Under the pieces are notes generated by a model that saw only the letters and a list, made by a program, of their open reading frames with translations, was not told the origin of the DNA and did no database searches. Shown here piece by piece: positions 7,821 to 14,254 of a DNA stretch of 28,536 bases. Made by a program: the position numbers and the translations under genes. Source of the stretch: CBDCZI01 sp965224495 (GTDB lineage: Bacteria; Bacteroidota; Bacteroidia; Cytophagales; JAAEPT01); contig CBDCZI010000009.1 of the NCBI GenBank assembly GCA_965224495.1, positions 1-28,536 of the forward strand. The letters run 5' to 3'. Position 1 is the first letter of the stretch. Every line of letters starts with the position of its first letter.

Positions 7821-7843
7821 AGAGGACTTGTTCCTCTTTTTTT
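7821..7843 (+). terminator. Rho-independent terminator after pfkA
   Basis: Stem AGAGGA (7821-7826) and TCCTCT (7832-7837) with a 5-nt loop, followed by six more T. It lies 30 bp after the pfkA stop and ends 18 bp before the epimerase ATG. Confidence 0.7.
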
Positions 7844-7861
7844 ATGGTTAGATTTTAATTT

Positions 7862-8854
7862 ATGAAAAACGTTTCTCTGGTTACTGGTGGTGCTGGTTTT
7901 ATTGGTTCGCACGTGGCACAATACCTGCTCGATTTGGGGCATCAGGTGGTAGTTTTAGATGATTTGTCTGGAGGTTTTAAGGAAAACGTACCTAAAGGAG
8001 CGGTACTTCGTGTTGGCTCTTTTACCGATAGCGAGCTTGTAAATACGCTTTTTGAGCAATATACGTTTGATTATGTTTACCACTTAGGGGCGTATGCGGC
8101 GGAAGGACTTAGTCACTTTATTCGCCGATTTAATTACCAAAATAACTTGATTGGTAGTATCAATTTGATTAATGCATCGGTAAATCATAATATCAAATGT
8201 TTTGTGTTTACGTCTTCTATCGCTGTGTATGGTACAAATGATTTACCTCTACACGAAGGTCAATCGCCAAATCCTGAAGACCCGTATGGGATTGCCAAAT
8301 ATGCGGTAGAAATGGACTTAATCAATGCTAAAAAAATGTTTGGACTCAACCATATTATTTTTAGACCTCACAATGTGTATGGTTCGCACCAAAATATTGG
8401 CGATAAATACCGTAATGTAATCGGTATTTTTATGAATCAGCTACTTCAAAAGAAACCGTTGACTATTTTTGGTGATGGTTTGCAAAGTCGTGCTTTTAGT
8501 TTTATTGATGACGTGGCTCCTTATATTGCTCAATCGGTAGATGTAAAAGGTGCTTACAATGAGGTGTTTAATATCGGTACTGATAAGGTAAGCACCGTAA
8601 AAGAATTGGCTACAGAGGTTTCGGTAGCGATGCAATCGTCTATGGAAATTACGCACTTAGAACAACGTGAAGAGGTGGTACACGCTTATGCCGACCACTC
8701 AAAATTTGAACGGGTTTTTAAACCAAAGTCTTCGACGGATTTGAAAACGGGCTTACAACCGATGGCTCAATGGGTTATTGAAAATGGCGCTCGTTCGAGT
8801 GAAAATTTTGAAAATATAGAAATTGAAAAAAACTTACCTCTTTCTTGGAAATAA
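7862..8854 (+). CDS. NAD-dependent sugar-nucleotide epimerase/dehydratase (extended SDR)
   Basis: A 330-residue cytosolic enzyme of the extended short-chain dehydrogenase family, which oxidises and reduces NDP-sugars. The Rossmann NAD motif TGGAGFIGSH is at 8-17, and Asp33-Asp34 follow at the end of the second strand. The catalytic triad is present: Ser118/119 in FTSSIAVYG, and Tyr142 and Lys146 in PYGIAKYAVEM. The substrate domain shows FRPHNVYG and, later, FNIGTDKVSTVKELA, both typical of GalE/WbpP-like epimerases. The exact sugar cannot be given. The stop codon lies one base before the ATG of a GT2 glycosyltransferase, so the two are surely one operon, and the epimerase may supply that enzyme's donor. 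Confidence 0.85.
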   Translation: MKNVSLVTGGAGFIGSHVAQYLLDLGHQVVVLDDLSGGFKENVPKGAVLRVGSFTDSELVNTLFEQYTFDYVYHLGAYAAEGLSHFIRRFNYQNNLIGSINLINASVNHNIKCFVFTSSIAVYGTNDLPLHEGQSPNPEDPYGIAKYAVEMDLINAKKMFGLNHIIFRPHNVYGSHQNIGDKYRNVIGIFMNQLLQKKPLTIFGDGLQSRAFSFIDDVAPYIAQSVDVKGAYNEVFNIGTDKVSTVKELATEVSVAMQSSMEITHLEQREEVVHAYADHSKFERVFKPKSSTDLKTGLQPMAQWVIENGARSSENFENIEIEKNLPLSWK

Positions 8855-8855
8855 T

Positions 8856-9869
8856 ATGAATAATCAACCTTTAGTTTCTATCATTATGGCAGTCAAAGAC
8901 ACTGCCCCCTACCTCAGGGATTGTATGGATTCAATCTTAAATCAGACGTATCAAAATTGGGAGTTACTTGCGGTAAATGACCATTCTTCTGACGAAACAC
9001 CCCAAATATTACAGGAATACGCTAACAAAGATGCGCGAATTGTTTTTCTAAATAGCGATAGACCTAAACTGATTCCTACACTCCAAATTGGTTACGCTCA
9101 CGCAAAAGGAATGCTTATCAATCGTATGGATAGCGATGATAAAATGCCGGATTACAAGTTAGAAGTCCTCGTGAATGAATGGCTGAAACACGGCAAAGGT
9201 ACTGTCATAGCGGGAGGAACGGAACATTTTGTTGATGAAGGTGTTGTTGGTGATGGTTTCTTAAAATACGAACGTTGGCTCAATGAGGTGGCGCGTACAA
9301 GCACACATTACCAACAAATATATACCGAATGTGTTATTCCTTCGCATTGCTGGATTTTGCATAAAGATGATTTTGATTTGGTTGGGGCTTTTGACCCGAT
9401 TATTTATCCTGAGGATTACGATTTGTGTTTCCGTTTTTACCGAGAAAAATTCACCATTATCGGTATGGATAAAATTTTACACCATTGGAGAGACCGTGAA
9501 GACCGCATTTCTCGTACGTGGGAAGAATACAAAGACAACCGCTATTTTGATATGAAATTACGTTTTTTCTACGAGATTGACCGAGATTATTCCCGTCCGC
9601 TTGTTCTTTGGGGTGGTGGTCGTAATGGTAAAGATATGGCTAAATTACTACAAGCACGCAAGGATACTTTTCACTGGGTTTGTGATAACGAACGAAAGAT
9701 AGGAAAAGATATTTATGATGTCCGTATGGAACATTTTGACGCAATAAAAGACCTTGAAAATCCACAAATTATGGTCGTTGTTTCTTCGCCTGACGGTAAA
9801 AAAGAAATTCAAGCCATTTTTGACCAATGGGAGAAAAAACCTGTTGTCGATTATTGGTTTTTTGCTTAG
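8856..9869 (+). CDS. Family 2 glycosyltransferase with a C-terminal nucleotide-binding-like domain
   Basis: A 337-residue glycosyltransferase. The ATG at 8856, one base after the epimerase stop, is preferred to an in-frame TTG at 8823 that would overlap that gene. The GT-A domain occupies about 1-225: VSIIMAVKDTAPYLRDCMDS at the N-terminus, VNDHSSDET, the metal-binding DSD at 92-94 (NRMDSDDKM), and IYPEDYDLCFRFY, where the Glu-Asp pair resembles the catalytic base region. From about residue 245 a second domain begins with a glycine-rich LVLWGGGRNGKDMAKLL, like a dinucleotide-binding loop or a PglD/NeuD N-terminus, and it runs to the end. Typical GT2 enzymes lack this part. The product is probably a surface glycan, but donor and acceptor are unknown. 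Confidence 0.85.
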   Translation: MNNQPLVSIIMAVKDTAPYLRDCMDSILNQTYQNWELLAVNDHSSDETPQILQEYANKDARIVFLNSDRPKLIPTLQIGYAHAKGMLINRMDSDDKMPDYKLEVLVNEWLKHGKGTVIAGGTEHFVDEGVVGDGFLKYERWLNEVARTSTHYQQIYTECVIPSHCWILHKDDFDLVGAFDPIIYPEDYDLCFRFYREKFTIIGMDKILHHWRDREDRISRTWEEYKDNRYFDMKLRFFYEIDRDYSRPLVLWGGGRNGKDMAKLLQARKDTFHWVCDNERKIGKDIYDVRMEHFDAIKDLENPQIMVVVSSPDGKKEIQAIFDQWEKKPVVDYWFFA

Positions 9870-9900
9870 GAGTGAGCCACACAGCCTTTAAATATATATT

Positions 9901-10476
9901 ATGAAATTTAACGTCAAATTAATCACGCTACTTAGCCTATTGGTTTTAGTTTCAAGTTTTAAACTAAAATCAAAAAAATATAATATCGAAATTATACAGC
10001 ACGGTGTCGTTGTACCTATTACTGGTAATACTGTTATTTTAGATAAAGAGGTGTTTCAATTAAGGGTTACATTGAAAAACATACACGGTATCTATATGAG
10101 TTCTTCTTTTGATCGAGGGTATTTTGACACAAAAGAGACTGAGCCGATAAAGGATTTCAAATACATAGGTTCTAAATGCCGTGCAGAGCCTTCTTTTAAT
10201 AGTGATAAAGAATTTGGTATTGATACTGAAAGTTTATCTTTCTTGTTTTACGATAAAACAATGGATTGGCATAGGTTTGATAAAGGAGTTTTGGTAAAAG
10301 GAAAAAAAGTTATTGGTTTAAAAACCATTCAACAGGTTTATATTGACGACACAAAGGAAACTATTTTACTTAAAGACCTTACTCAAGACATTTTTCTTTT
10401 CTTTTTTGCTACTAAAAAAGTTGAAAATACAGAAAAGGAACTCGGGCGTTTAAAATTACAAATCAAATGGAAGTAA
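9901..10476 (+). CDS. Exported protein of unknown function
   Basis: A 191-residue protein I do not recognise. Residues 1-20 form a Sec-type signal peptide (KLITLLSLLVLVSSF) without a lipobox Cys, so a soluble periplasmic or secreted protein is expected. The mature part is rich in Lys and in alternating beta-type segments (YNIEIIQHGVVVPITGNTVI) with no catalytic pattern that I can see. It begins 31 bp after the GT2 gene, close enough to be its operon partner, and converges on the Fic gene with a 30-bp gap. Confidence 0.65.
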   Translation: MKFNVKLITLLSLLVLVSSFKLKSKKYNIEIIQHGVVVPITGNTVILDKEVFQLRVTLKNIHGIYMSSSFDRGYFDTKETEPIKDFKYIGSKCRAEPSFNSDKEFGIDTESLSFLFYDKTMDWHRFDKGVLVKGKKVIGLKTIQQVYIDDTKETILLKDLTQDIFLFFFATKKVENTEKELGRLKLQIKWK

Positions 10477-10506
10477 TAGGTATTAAATAGTTCATAACAC
10501 CATCTA

Positions 10507-11610
10507 TCACTCCACAAACTCTACTTGGTAAGACGTACTCCGTCCTTCGCCGAAAGGTTTGAAAATTCCTAACTCACGGAGTTTTTGCATATCTCGTGTT
10601 GCTGTGGGTTTTGAGGTTTTTGTGATACGCATATATTTCTTGGCAGTCATCCCTCCTTCAAAACCACTTACTTCTTGCAACATACGTTTAAGTACTTTTG
10701 TTTGACGCGTGTTAATTTGGTTTTTGTAGGTATCAAATAAACGTGTCTTTTGTACGGTAAATTTAATTAAAACGGCTGAATTATCTAATGCTTGTAAAAT
10801 CACCTCTGTAAAATAAACTACCCATTGAGTCACTTCATTTGTTCCCTGCCCTACTTTTAAGGCTTGGTAATATTTCATTCGCTCCGCTTCTATCACTGTC
10901 GATAAACTAATTAACAACGGAAAACCTACGGTCTGTAACAATGCCTTTTCGGCAATTGCTCGTCCAACACGTCCGTTACCATCTTCAAAAGGATGAATAC
11001 TTTCAAAATACAAATGTGCAATAGCACTACGTACAGGTGCAAAAAGTAGTTCTTTTTTACCTCCTGGCGCAGTATCATTAAACCACTTGATAAAAGTTTT
11101 TATTTCTTTTGGTACTATTTTAGAAGGTGGTGCTTCAAAATGAATTTCTTCTTTGCCGTAACTTCCCGAAACCACTTGCATAGGTTCGCTATGTGTACGC
11201 CAACAAGCTACCGCTACCTTGCTTTTACTCGGAAATATCATTTTGTGCCAATCAAAAAGCATTTCCTCACTCAATGACGAAGTGTAATCTGAATGGATTT
11301 TGGTGACTAATGTAGCCATTCCTTTCGCTTGGACGTCTTTACATTCTTGCTTTATACTTAGTCCTAAATTGGTTTTTATCGATGACATTACGTCTTTACG
11401 ACTCAAATATTCCCCTTCAATTTCTGAAGTTTTCATTGCTTCAGTAACCAAAATCTCAATTAAGTTTTTATTTTTATACTTTTTGGATAATATTTCTAAA
11501 CTCCCTTTAGATACACCAATCTTCTCTGAAAAATTATGGACATACTTATCTAAACAACCTATGTCGTAACTGAATTTTTTCCAATCTGATAATTGCCAAT
11601 TGTAACTCAT
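10507..11610 (-). CDS. Fic-family AMPylase with inhibitory helix and C-terminal winged HTH
   Basis: A 367-residue Fic protein, expected to transfer AMP (or another nucleotide phosphate) from a nucleotide to a protein hydroxyl. The ATG at 11610 is chosen; an in-frame TTG at 11634 adds eight residues but lies at the predicted transcription start. The N-terminal region (YNWQLSDWKKFSYD) resembles the domain found before Fic in this group (DUF4172 type). TSEIEG at 61-66 fits the inhibitory motif [S/T]xxxE[G/N] of class II Fic proteins. The catalytic loop HPFEDGNGRVGR at 206-217 is complete, with His206. The last 50 residues form a winged helix-turn-helix (RITKTSKPTATRDMQKLREL). Palindromes cover its promoter, suggesting self-repression. 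No partner antitoxin gene is seen. Confidence 0.9.
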   Translation of the reverse strand: MSYNWQLSDWKKFSYDIGCLDKYVHNFSEKIGVSKGSLEILSKKYKNKNLIEILVTEAMKTSEIEGEYLSRKDVMSSIKTNLGLSIKQECKDVQAKGMATLVTKIHSDYTSSLSEEMLFDWHKMIFPSKSKVAVACWRTHSEPMQVVSGSYGKEEIHFEAPPSKIVPKEIKTFIKWFNDTAPGGKKELLFAPVRSAIAHLYFESIHPFEDGNGRVGRAIAEKALLQTVGFPLLISLSTVIEAERMKYYQALKVGQGTNEVTQWVVYFTEVILQALDNSAVLIKFTVQKTRLFDTYKNQINTRQTKVLKRMLQEVSGFEGGMTAKKYMRITKTSKPTATRDMQKLRELGIFKPFGEGRSTSYQVEFVE

Positions 11611-11728
11611 GAGCCGATTAAATATACTTACCAACTCAAATATACGTAAAAAATGAGCCGATTAGCAAACTTAATCGGCTCATTTTTTATTTATTTAGTG
11701 AGCCGATTAGGAGACCTAATCGGCTCAT
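11609..11728. promoter_or_regulatory. Palindrome array over the Fic promoter (putative operators)
   Basis: The motif TGAGCCGATTA / TAATCGGCTCA occurs five times. There is one half-site at 11609-11620 that includes the Fic start codon. One palindrome has 17-bp perfect arms at 11648-11664 and 11672-11688 (7-bp spacer). A second has 13-bp perfect arms at 11699-11711 and 11715-11727 (3-bp spacer). Placement across the -33 box and the start codon fits repressor binding, with the Fic protein's own winged helix as the obvious candidate. The T6 after the 17-bp stem means the middle palindrome could also act as a terminator. Confidence 0.7.
11637..11668 (-). promoter_or_regulatory. Promoter of the Fic gene
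   Basis: On the minus strand TTG (11668-11666) is followed after 21 bp by TATATTTG (11644-11637), a full TAnnTTTG match. Transcription should start near 11630, about 20 nt before the ATG. The TTG lies in the spacer of the palindrome 11648-11688, so a bound protein would cover it. Confidence 0.65.
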
Positions 11729-11879
11729 CTAATTTTCATTCGTTGAGTAATGTTGTTATTCATCCTTCTTTTTGAACGTTTCTCGGTAGTAATAACACCA
11801 AACACGAGACAGATAGATATATAGAATAATTTTCGCCGTTTTTTCCCCTAAAGAGTGGTTAGAGCAATTGAACAAACTC

Positions 11880-11943
11880 AGATGCTGAAACAAGTTCAGC
11901 ATGACCCCAACTAGCATGTCATTCCGAACTTGTTTCGGAATCT
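11880..11943. repeat. REP-like inverted pair
   Basis: Two 26-bp units in opposite orientation: 11880-11905 (stem ATGCTGAA / TTCAGCAT, loop ACAAG) and 11918-11943 (stem ATTCCGAA / TTCGGAAT, loop CTTGT). Seen in the same orientation, both read AGAT, stem, ACAAG, stem, GAC. Stem bases differ between the units but in a compensated way, so pairing is kept. The layout is that of a REP doublet (BIME). From memory, similar sequences are scattered through Bacteroidota genomes. No RAYT transposase is in the window. Confidence 0.8.
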
Positions 11944-11996
11944 GATAAATACACCCACGGTTAATGGGAAAAGTACAATTTTCGCTATGATAACCG

Positions 11997-12218
11997 GCTT
12001 AGGGGCTGAAGTGGAAATCCTTTTACTTCTCTGGTCTTTCTAAAAATAGATAAAGTGAAAGACACAACAAAAAATCTAAAACGCAGAGCCCTTCGCAGTA
12101 AAAGATTGAGAACGATAAGACCCGACCCCTTTTGACTTATTATCGGCTCACTGTATATCTATCGATAAAACAACGGTATAACGCCGAGAAATCAGTTCAT
12201 AAAAAAGGGGGAAGCTCC
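11997..12218 (+). repeat. Dispersed structured element, copy B
   Basis: Second copy. Box 1 is at 11997-12028, box 2 at 12096-12128 and box 3 at 12205-12218, with gaps of 67 and 76 nt. Its 3' end lies 39 bp before the stop codon of the converging DUF423 gene. It lacks the 5' extension shared by copies A and C. The hairpin near the middle of the second gap (TTATCG / CGATAA) forms here as in copy A. The intergenic stretch 11729-12257 holds this copy and the REP-like pair; I see no gene in it. Confidence 0.85.
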
Positions 12219-12257
12219 AAATAAATAATCACTTTCAAAAAAAACTTTTTGTTCGTT

Positions 12258-12638
12258 TTAAAACTGGTTTTTAGTTATGTTTACAGCCAAAGCCACCCAT
12301 CCAATAAGAAAACCTAAACCTCCTATTGGTGTGATTGCACCCAATATTTTGATATTTGTAAGACTCAATGTATAAAGCGAACCTGAAAAAATAAGTAACC
12401 CCAACATAAACCCATAAGCACTGATATTGAGGTAACTTTTATCTTCAGCAAACTGCATATAAACACCCAAAAACAACAACGCTAATGTGTGGTAGAAATG
12501 GTACTTAACAGCTGTTTCAAAGGTATCTAATCGGTTATTTGCCTCTAAAATCTTTTGTAACCCGTGCGCTCCAAAGGCACCGATACCGACTGCCAATGTA
12601 CCTGAAATGGTTGCGAATAATAGTATTGCTTTCTGCAT
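12258..12638 (-). CDS. DUF423 family membrane protein
   Basis: A 126-residue four-helix inner-membrane protein of the DUF423 (YgdD-like) family, whose function is not known. The signature GTLAVGIGAFGAHGLQ lies in the first 32 residues, and later helices include FYHTLALLFLGVYM, GFMLGLLIFSGSLYTLSL and ITPIGGLGFLIGWVALAV. The ATG at 12638 is chosen because the family starts right before the first helix and because it sits one base after the yggS stop (TAG-A-ATG). The longer frame up to 12731 would overlap yggS. Co-transcribed with yggS. Confidence 0.9.
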   Translation of the reverse strand: MQKAILLFATISGTLAVGIGAFGAHGLQKILEANNRLDTFETAVKYHFYHTLALLFLGVYMQFAEDKSYLNISAYGFMLGLLIFSGSLYTLSLTNIKILGAITPIGGLGFLIGWVALAVNITKNQF

Positions 12639-12639
12639 T

Positions 12640-13311
12640 CTAATTTGTTTTATAATTTCTATTGCCAAAAATAGCACTTCCGATACGTACCATCGTAGAA
12701 CCTTCTTCGAGTGCGATTTGGTAGTCGCCACTCATCCCCATCGATATTTCTTTCGTATCAATGTTATTTGTTGTTTTTATTTTAATTGAAAAAGCCTTCA
12801 ATTCAGCAAATTCTTTTCTGATTTGTGTGGTATTTTTTGTATTTGTTGCCATTCCCATCAAACCAACTATACGGATGTTTTGAAATTGTTCAAATGCATT
12901 TTCTTCGAGTAATTGCTGTAATTCATTGTATGAAAAACCGAATTTGGTTTCTTCGGTAGAAATGTGAATTTGTAACAAACAATCGATAATTCTGTCGTTA
13001 TTTTTTGCCTGTTTATTGATTTCTTTCAATAAACGAACGCTATCTACCGCATGGATTAATTGAACAAATGGAGCGATGAACTTGACCTTATTACGTTGTA
13101 AGTGGCCAATCATATGCCATTTGATGTCTTTTGGTAAGGTATTGTATTTATCGACCAATTCTTGCACTTTATTTTCGCCAAAAACACGCTGTCCTGTGGT
13201 GTAGGCAGTCTCAATCGAGCTATTCGGCTTCGTTTTAGAGACGGCTACCAATTGGGCATTGTATTTTTTTACTAAATTTTGGTAAGGCGAAATTTGTTCC
13301 TCTATGTTCAT
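12640..13311 (-). CDS. yggS: YggS-family pyridoxal phosphate homeostasis protein
   Basis: A PLP-binding protein with the fold of the alanine racemase N-terminal domain, but single-domain and not known to be an enzyme; family members buffer PLP and affect amino-acid pools. The PLP lysine is in LVAVSKTKP near residue 27. GQRVFGENKVQE, WHMIGHLQRNK, VDSV, GLMGMAT and the C-terminal MGMSGDYQIAL...STMVRIGSAIFG are all intact. The ATG at 13311 gives 223 residues and the usual spacing to the PLP lysine; another ATG at 13347 would add 12 residues and leave only 10 bp to the divergent gene. Cytosolic. First gene of a pair with DUF423. Confidence 0.93.
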   Translation of the reverse strand: MNIEEQISPYQNLVKKYNAQLVAVSKTKPNSSIETAYTTGQRVFGENKVQELVDKYNTLPKDIKWHMIGHLQRNKVKFIAPFVQLIHAVDSVRLLKEINKQAKNNDRIIDCLLQIHISTEETKFGFSYNELQQLLEENAFEQFQNIRIVGLMGMATNTKNTTQIRKEFAELKAFSIKIKTTNNIDTKEISMGMSGDYQIALEEGSTMVRIGSAIFGNRNYKTN

Positions 13312-13357
13312 TCCACTAATTTCGTTAAATTCTTTTTTATTATTCAATAATTAGCCG

Positions 13358-13702
13358 ATGAAAAGTGTATTTAGTTTTTTGTTATTAGGAATGGTCTTGG
13401 TTTCGTGTTCTGAAACTGCCAACGATTACGTGTTGTCTCGCGAAGAAATGGTTCCCGTAATGGTGGATTTATACCTCGCTACCGAAAAAGTAGGCATGGC
13501 AAAATTACCCTTAGACAGTGCTTCTATCTACTTCAAATCGGTTTACAAGCCCGAAGTTTTGAAAAAACACGGTGTAGAAAACAGTAAGTTTGACAGCAGT
13601 TACAAGTATTATTCGACCCTTCCAAAAGAATTTGTTTGGATACAAACAGCAGTCACTGACTCATTAAAATTAAAACACCTCAGAGGACGACTTAATTTTT
13701 AG
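13358..13702 (+). CDS. DUF4296 lipoprotein
   Basis: A 114-residue lipoprotein with signal peptide and lipobox VLVSC (Cys17). The mature part (EEMVPVMVDLYLATEKVG...YFKSVYKPEVLKKHGVENSKF...YYSTLPKEF) has the helical pattern of DUF4296, a small Bacteroidota family of unknown function. It is divergent from yggS. The last codons form the left arm of the transcription terminator, and the stop codon touches the start of the right arm. Confidence 0.8.
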   Translation: MKSVFSFLLLGMVLVSCSETANDYVLSREEMVPVMVDLYLATEKVGMAKLPLDSASIYFKSVYKPEVLKKHGVENSKFDSSYKYYSTLPKEFVWIQTAVTDSLKLKHLRGRLNF

Positions 13703-13718
13703 TCCTCTAAGGTGTTTT
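13672..13718. terminator. Bidirectional terminator overlapping the DUF4296 coding end
   Basis: Arms 13672-13688 and 13702-13718 pair over 17 bp with one mismatch (ACACCTCAGAGGAC against GTCCTCTAAGGTGT), loop 13 nt, with A4/T4 at the base. It serves both the DUF4296 gene and the converging DinB-like gene. Confidence 0.75.
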
Positions 13719-13724
13719 GAAAAA

Positions 13725-14180
13725 CTAAACCAATTTCTTAATCCCCAAGATAATCCCTGCGTGAACTCCCTCGTGGATATTCACAAAAGAAATTGCTTCT
13801 TTGGTCGAAGTCAATTCTATCCCCATTGAGGTTTGGTATTTGGTATATGTTTTGAAAATATTATTATTGTAATCTTCTTCTGTCTGTTCAATATGTGCTA
13901 CAAATAAACGCTTTATTTCGGCTATTTCTTGGCTTGAGATCTCTTGATTAGCCACCGTGCCTTTAGCGTATTTTGTCAACCATTCGTCAGGAAAGTTCAT
14001 TGTACAACCTGATAGTTTGTATGTCAAAATCTGCTGTACAACAACAAGATGCCCCAAATTCCAAACAATATTATTGTTATGCCCTTCGGGAATTTTGTTT
14101 AACTGCTCGGTAGTCAAATTTTCTATTTGACGAAGAGTGAACTGACGGATAGTAGCTAATGATTTAAAGTGGAATTCCAT
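13725..14180 (-). CDS. DinB-family putative metal-dependent protein
   Basis: A 151-residue four-helix-bundle protein of the DinB/YfiT superfamily. The three metal-binding histidines are in place: His44 in NLGHLVV, and His136 and His140 in NIHEGVHAG. Members include thiol transferases and many proteins of unknown role; no specific activity can be assigned. It has no signal peptide and is expected in the cytosol. It is divergent from the membrane sulfatase at 14255. Confidence 0.8.
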   Translation of the reverse strand: MEFHFKSLATIRQFTLRQIENLTTEQLNKIPEGHNNNIVWNLGHLVVVQQILTYKLSGCTMNFPDEWLTKYAKGTVANQEISSQEIAEIKRLFVAHIEQTEEDYNNNIFKTYTKYQTSMGIELTSTKEAISFVNIHEGVHAGIILGIKKLV

Positions 14181-14243
14181 AATATTATCTATAAGTAAAA
14201 AGGAAAGTTAACCTTTTTAAAGTTAAGAAAACCTAAATTTGTT

Positions 14244-14251
14244 TAGCTTTG
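14244..14251 (+). promoter_or_regulatory. -7 element immediately before the sulfatase ATG
   Basis: TAGCTTTG matches TAnnTTTG and ends only 3 bp before the ATG at 14255. If used, transcription would start at or within a few bases of the start codon, giving a leaderless mRNA. No TTG is seen at the normal -33 distance. Confidence 0.4.
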
Positions 14252-14254
14252 TGT

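Noticed and set aside
11609..11728. CRISPR-like array near the Fic gene
   Set aside because: The repeats are only 11-12 bp, alternate in orientation and have no constant spacers; palindromic operators fit better.
12639..12731. Longer N-terminus for DUF423
   Set aside because: It would overlap the end of yggS by over 90 bp and add a non-conserved basic stretch before the family start.
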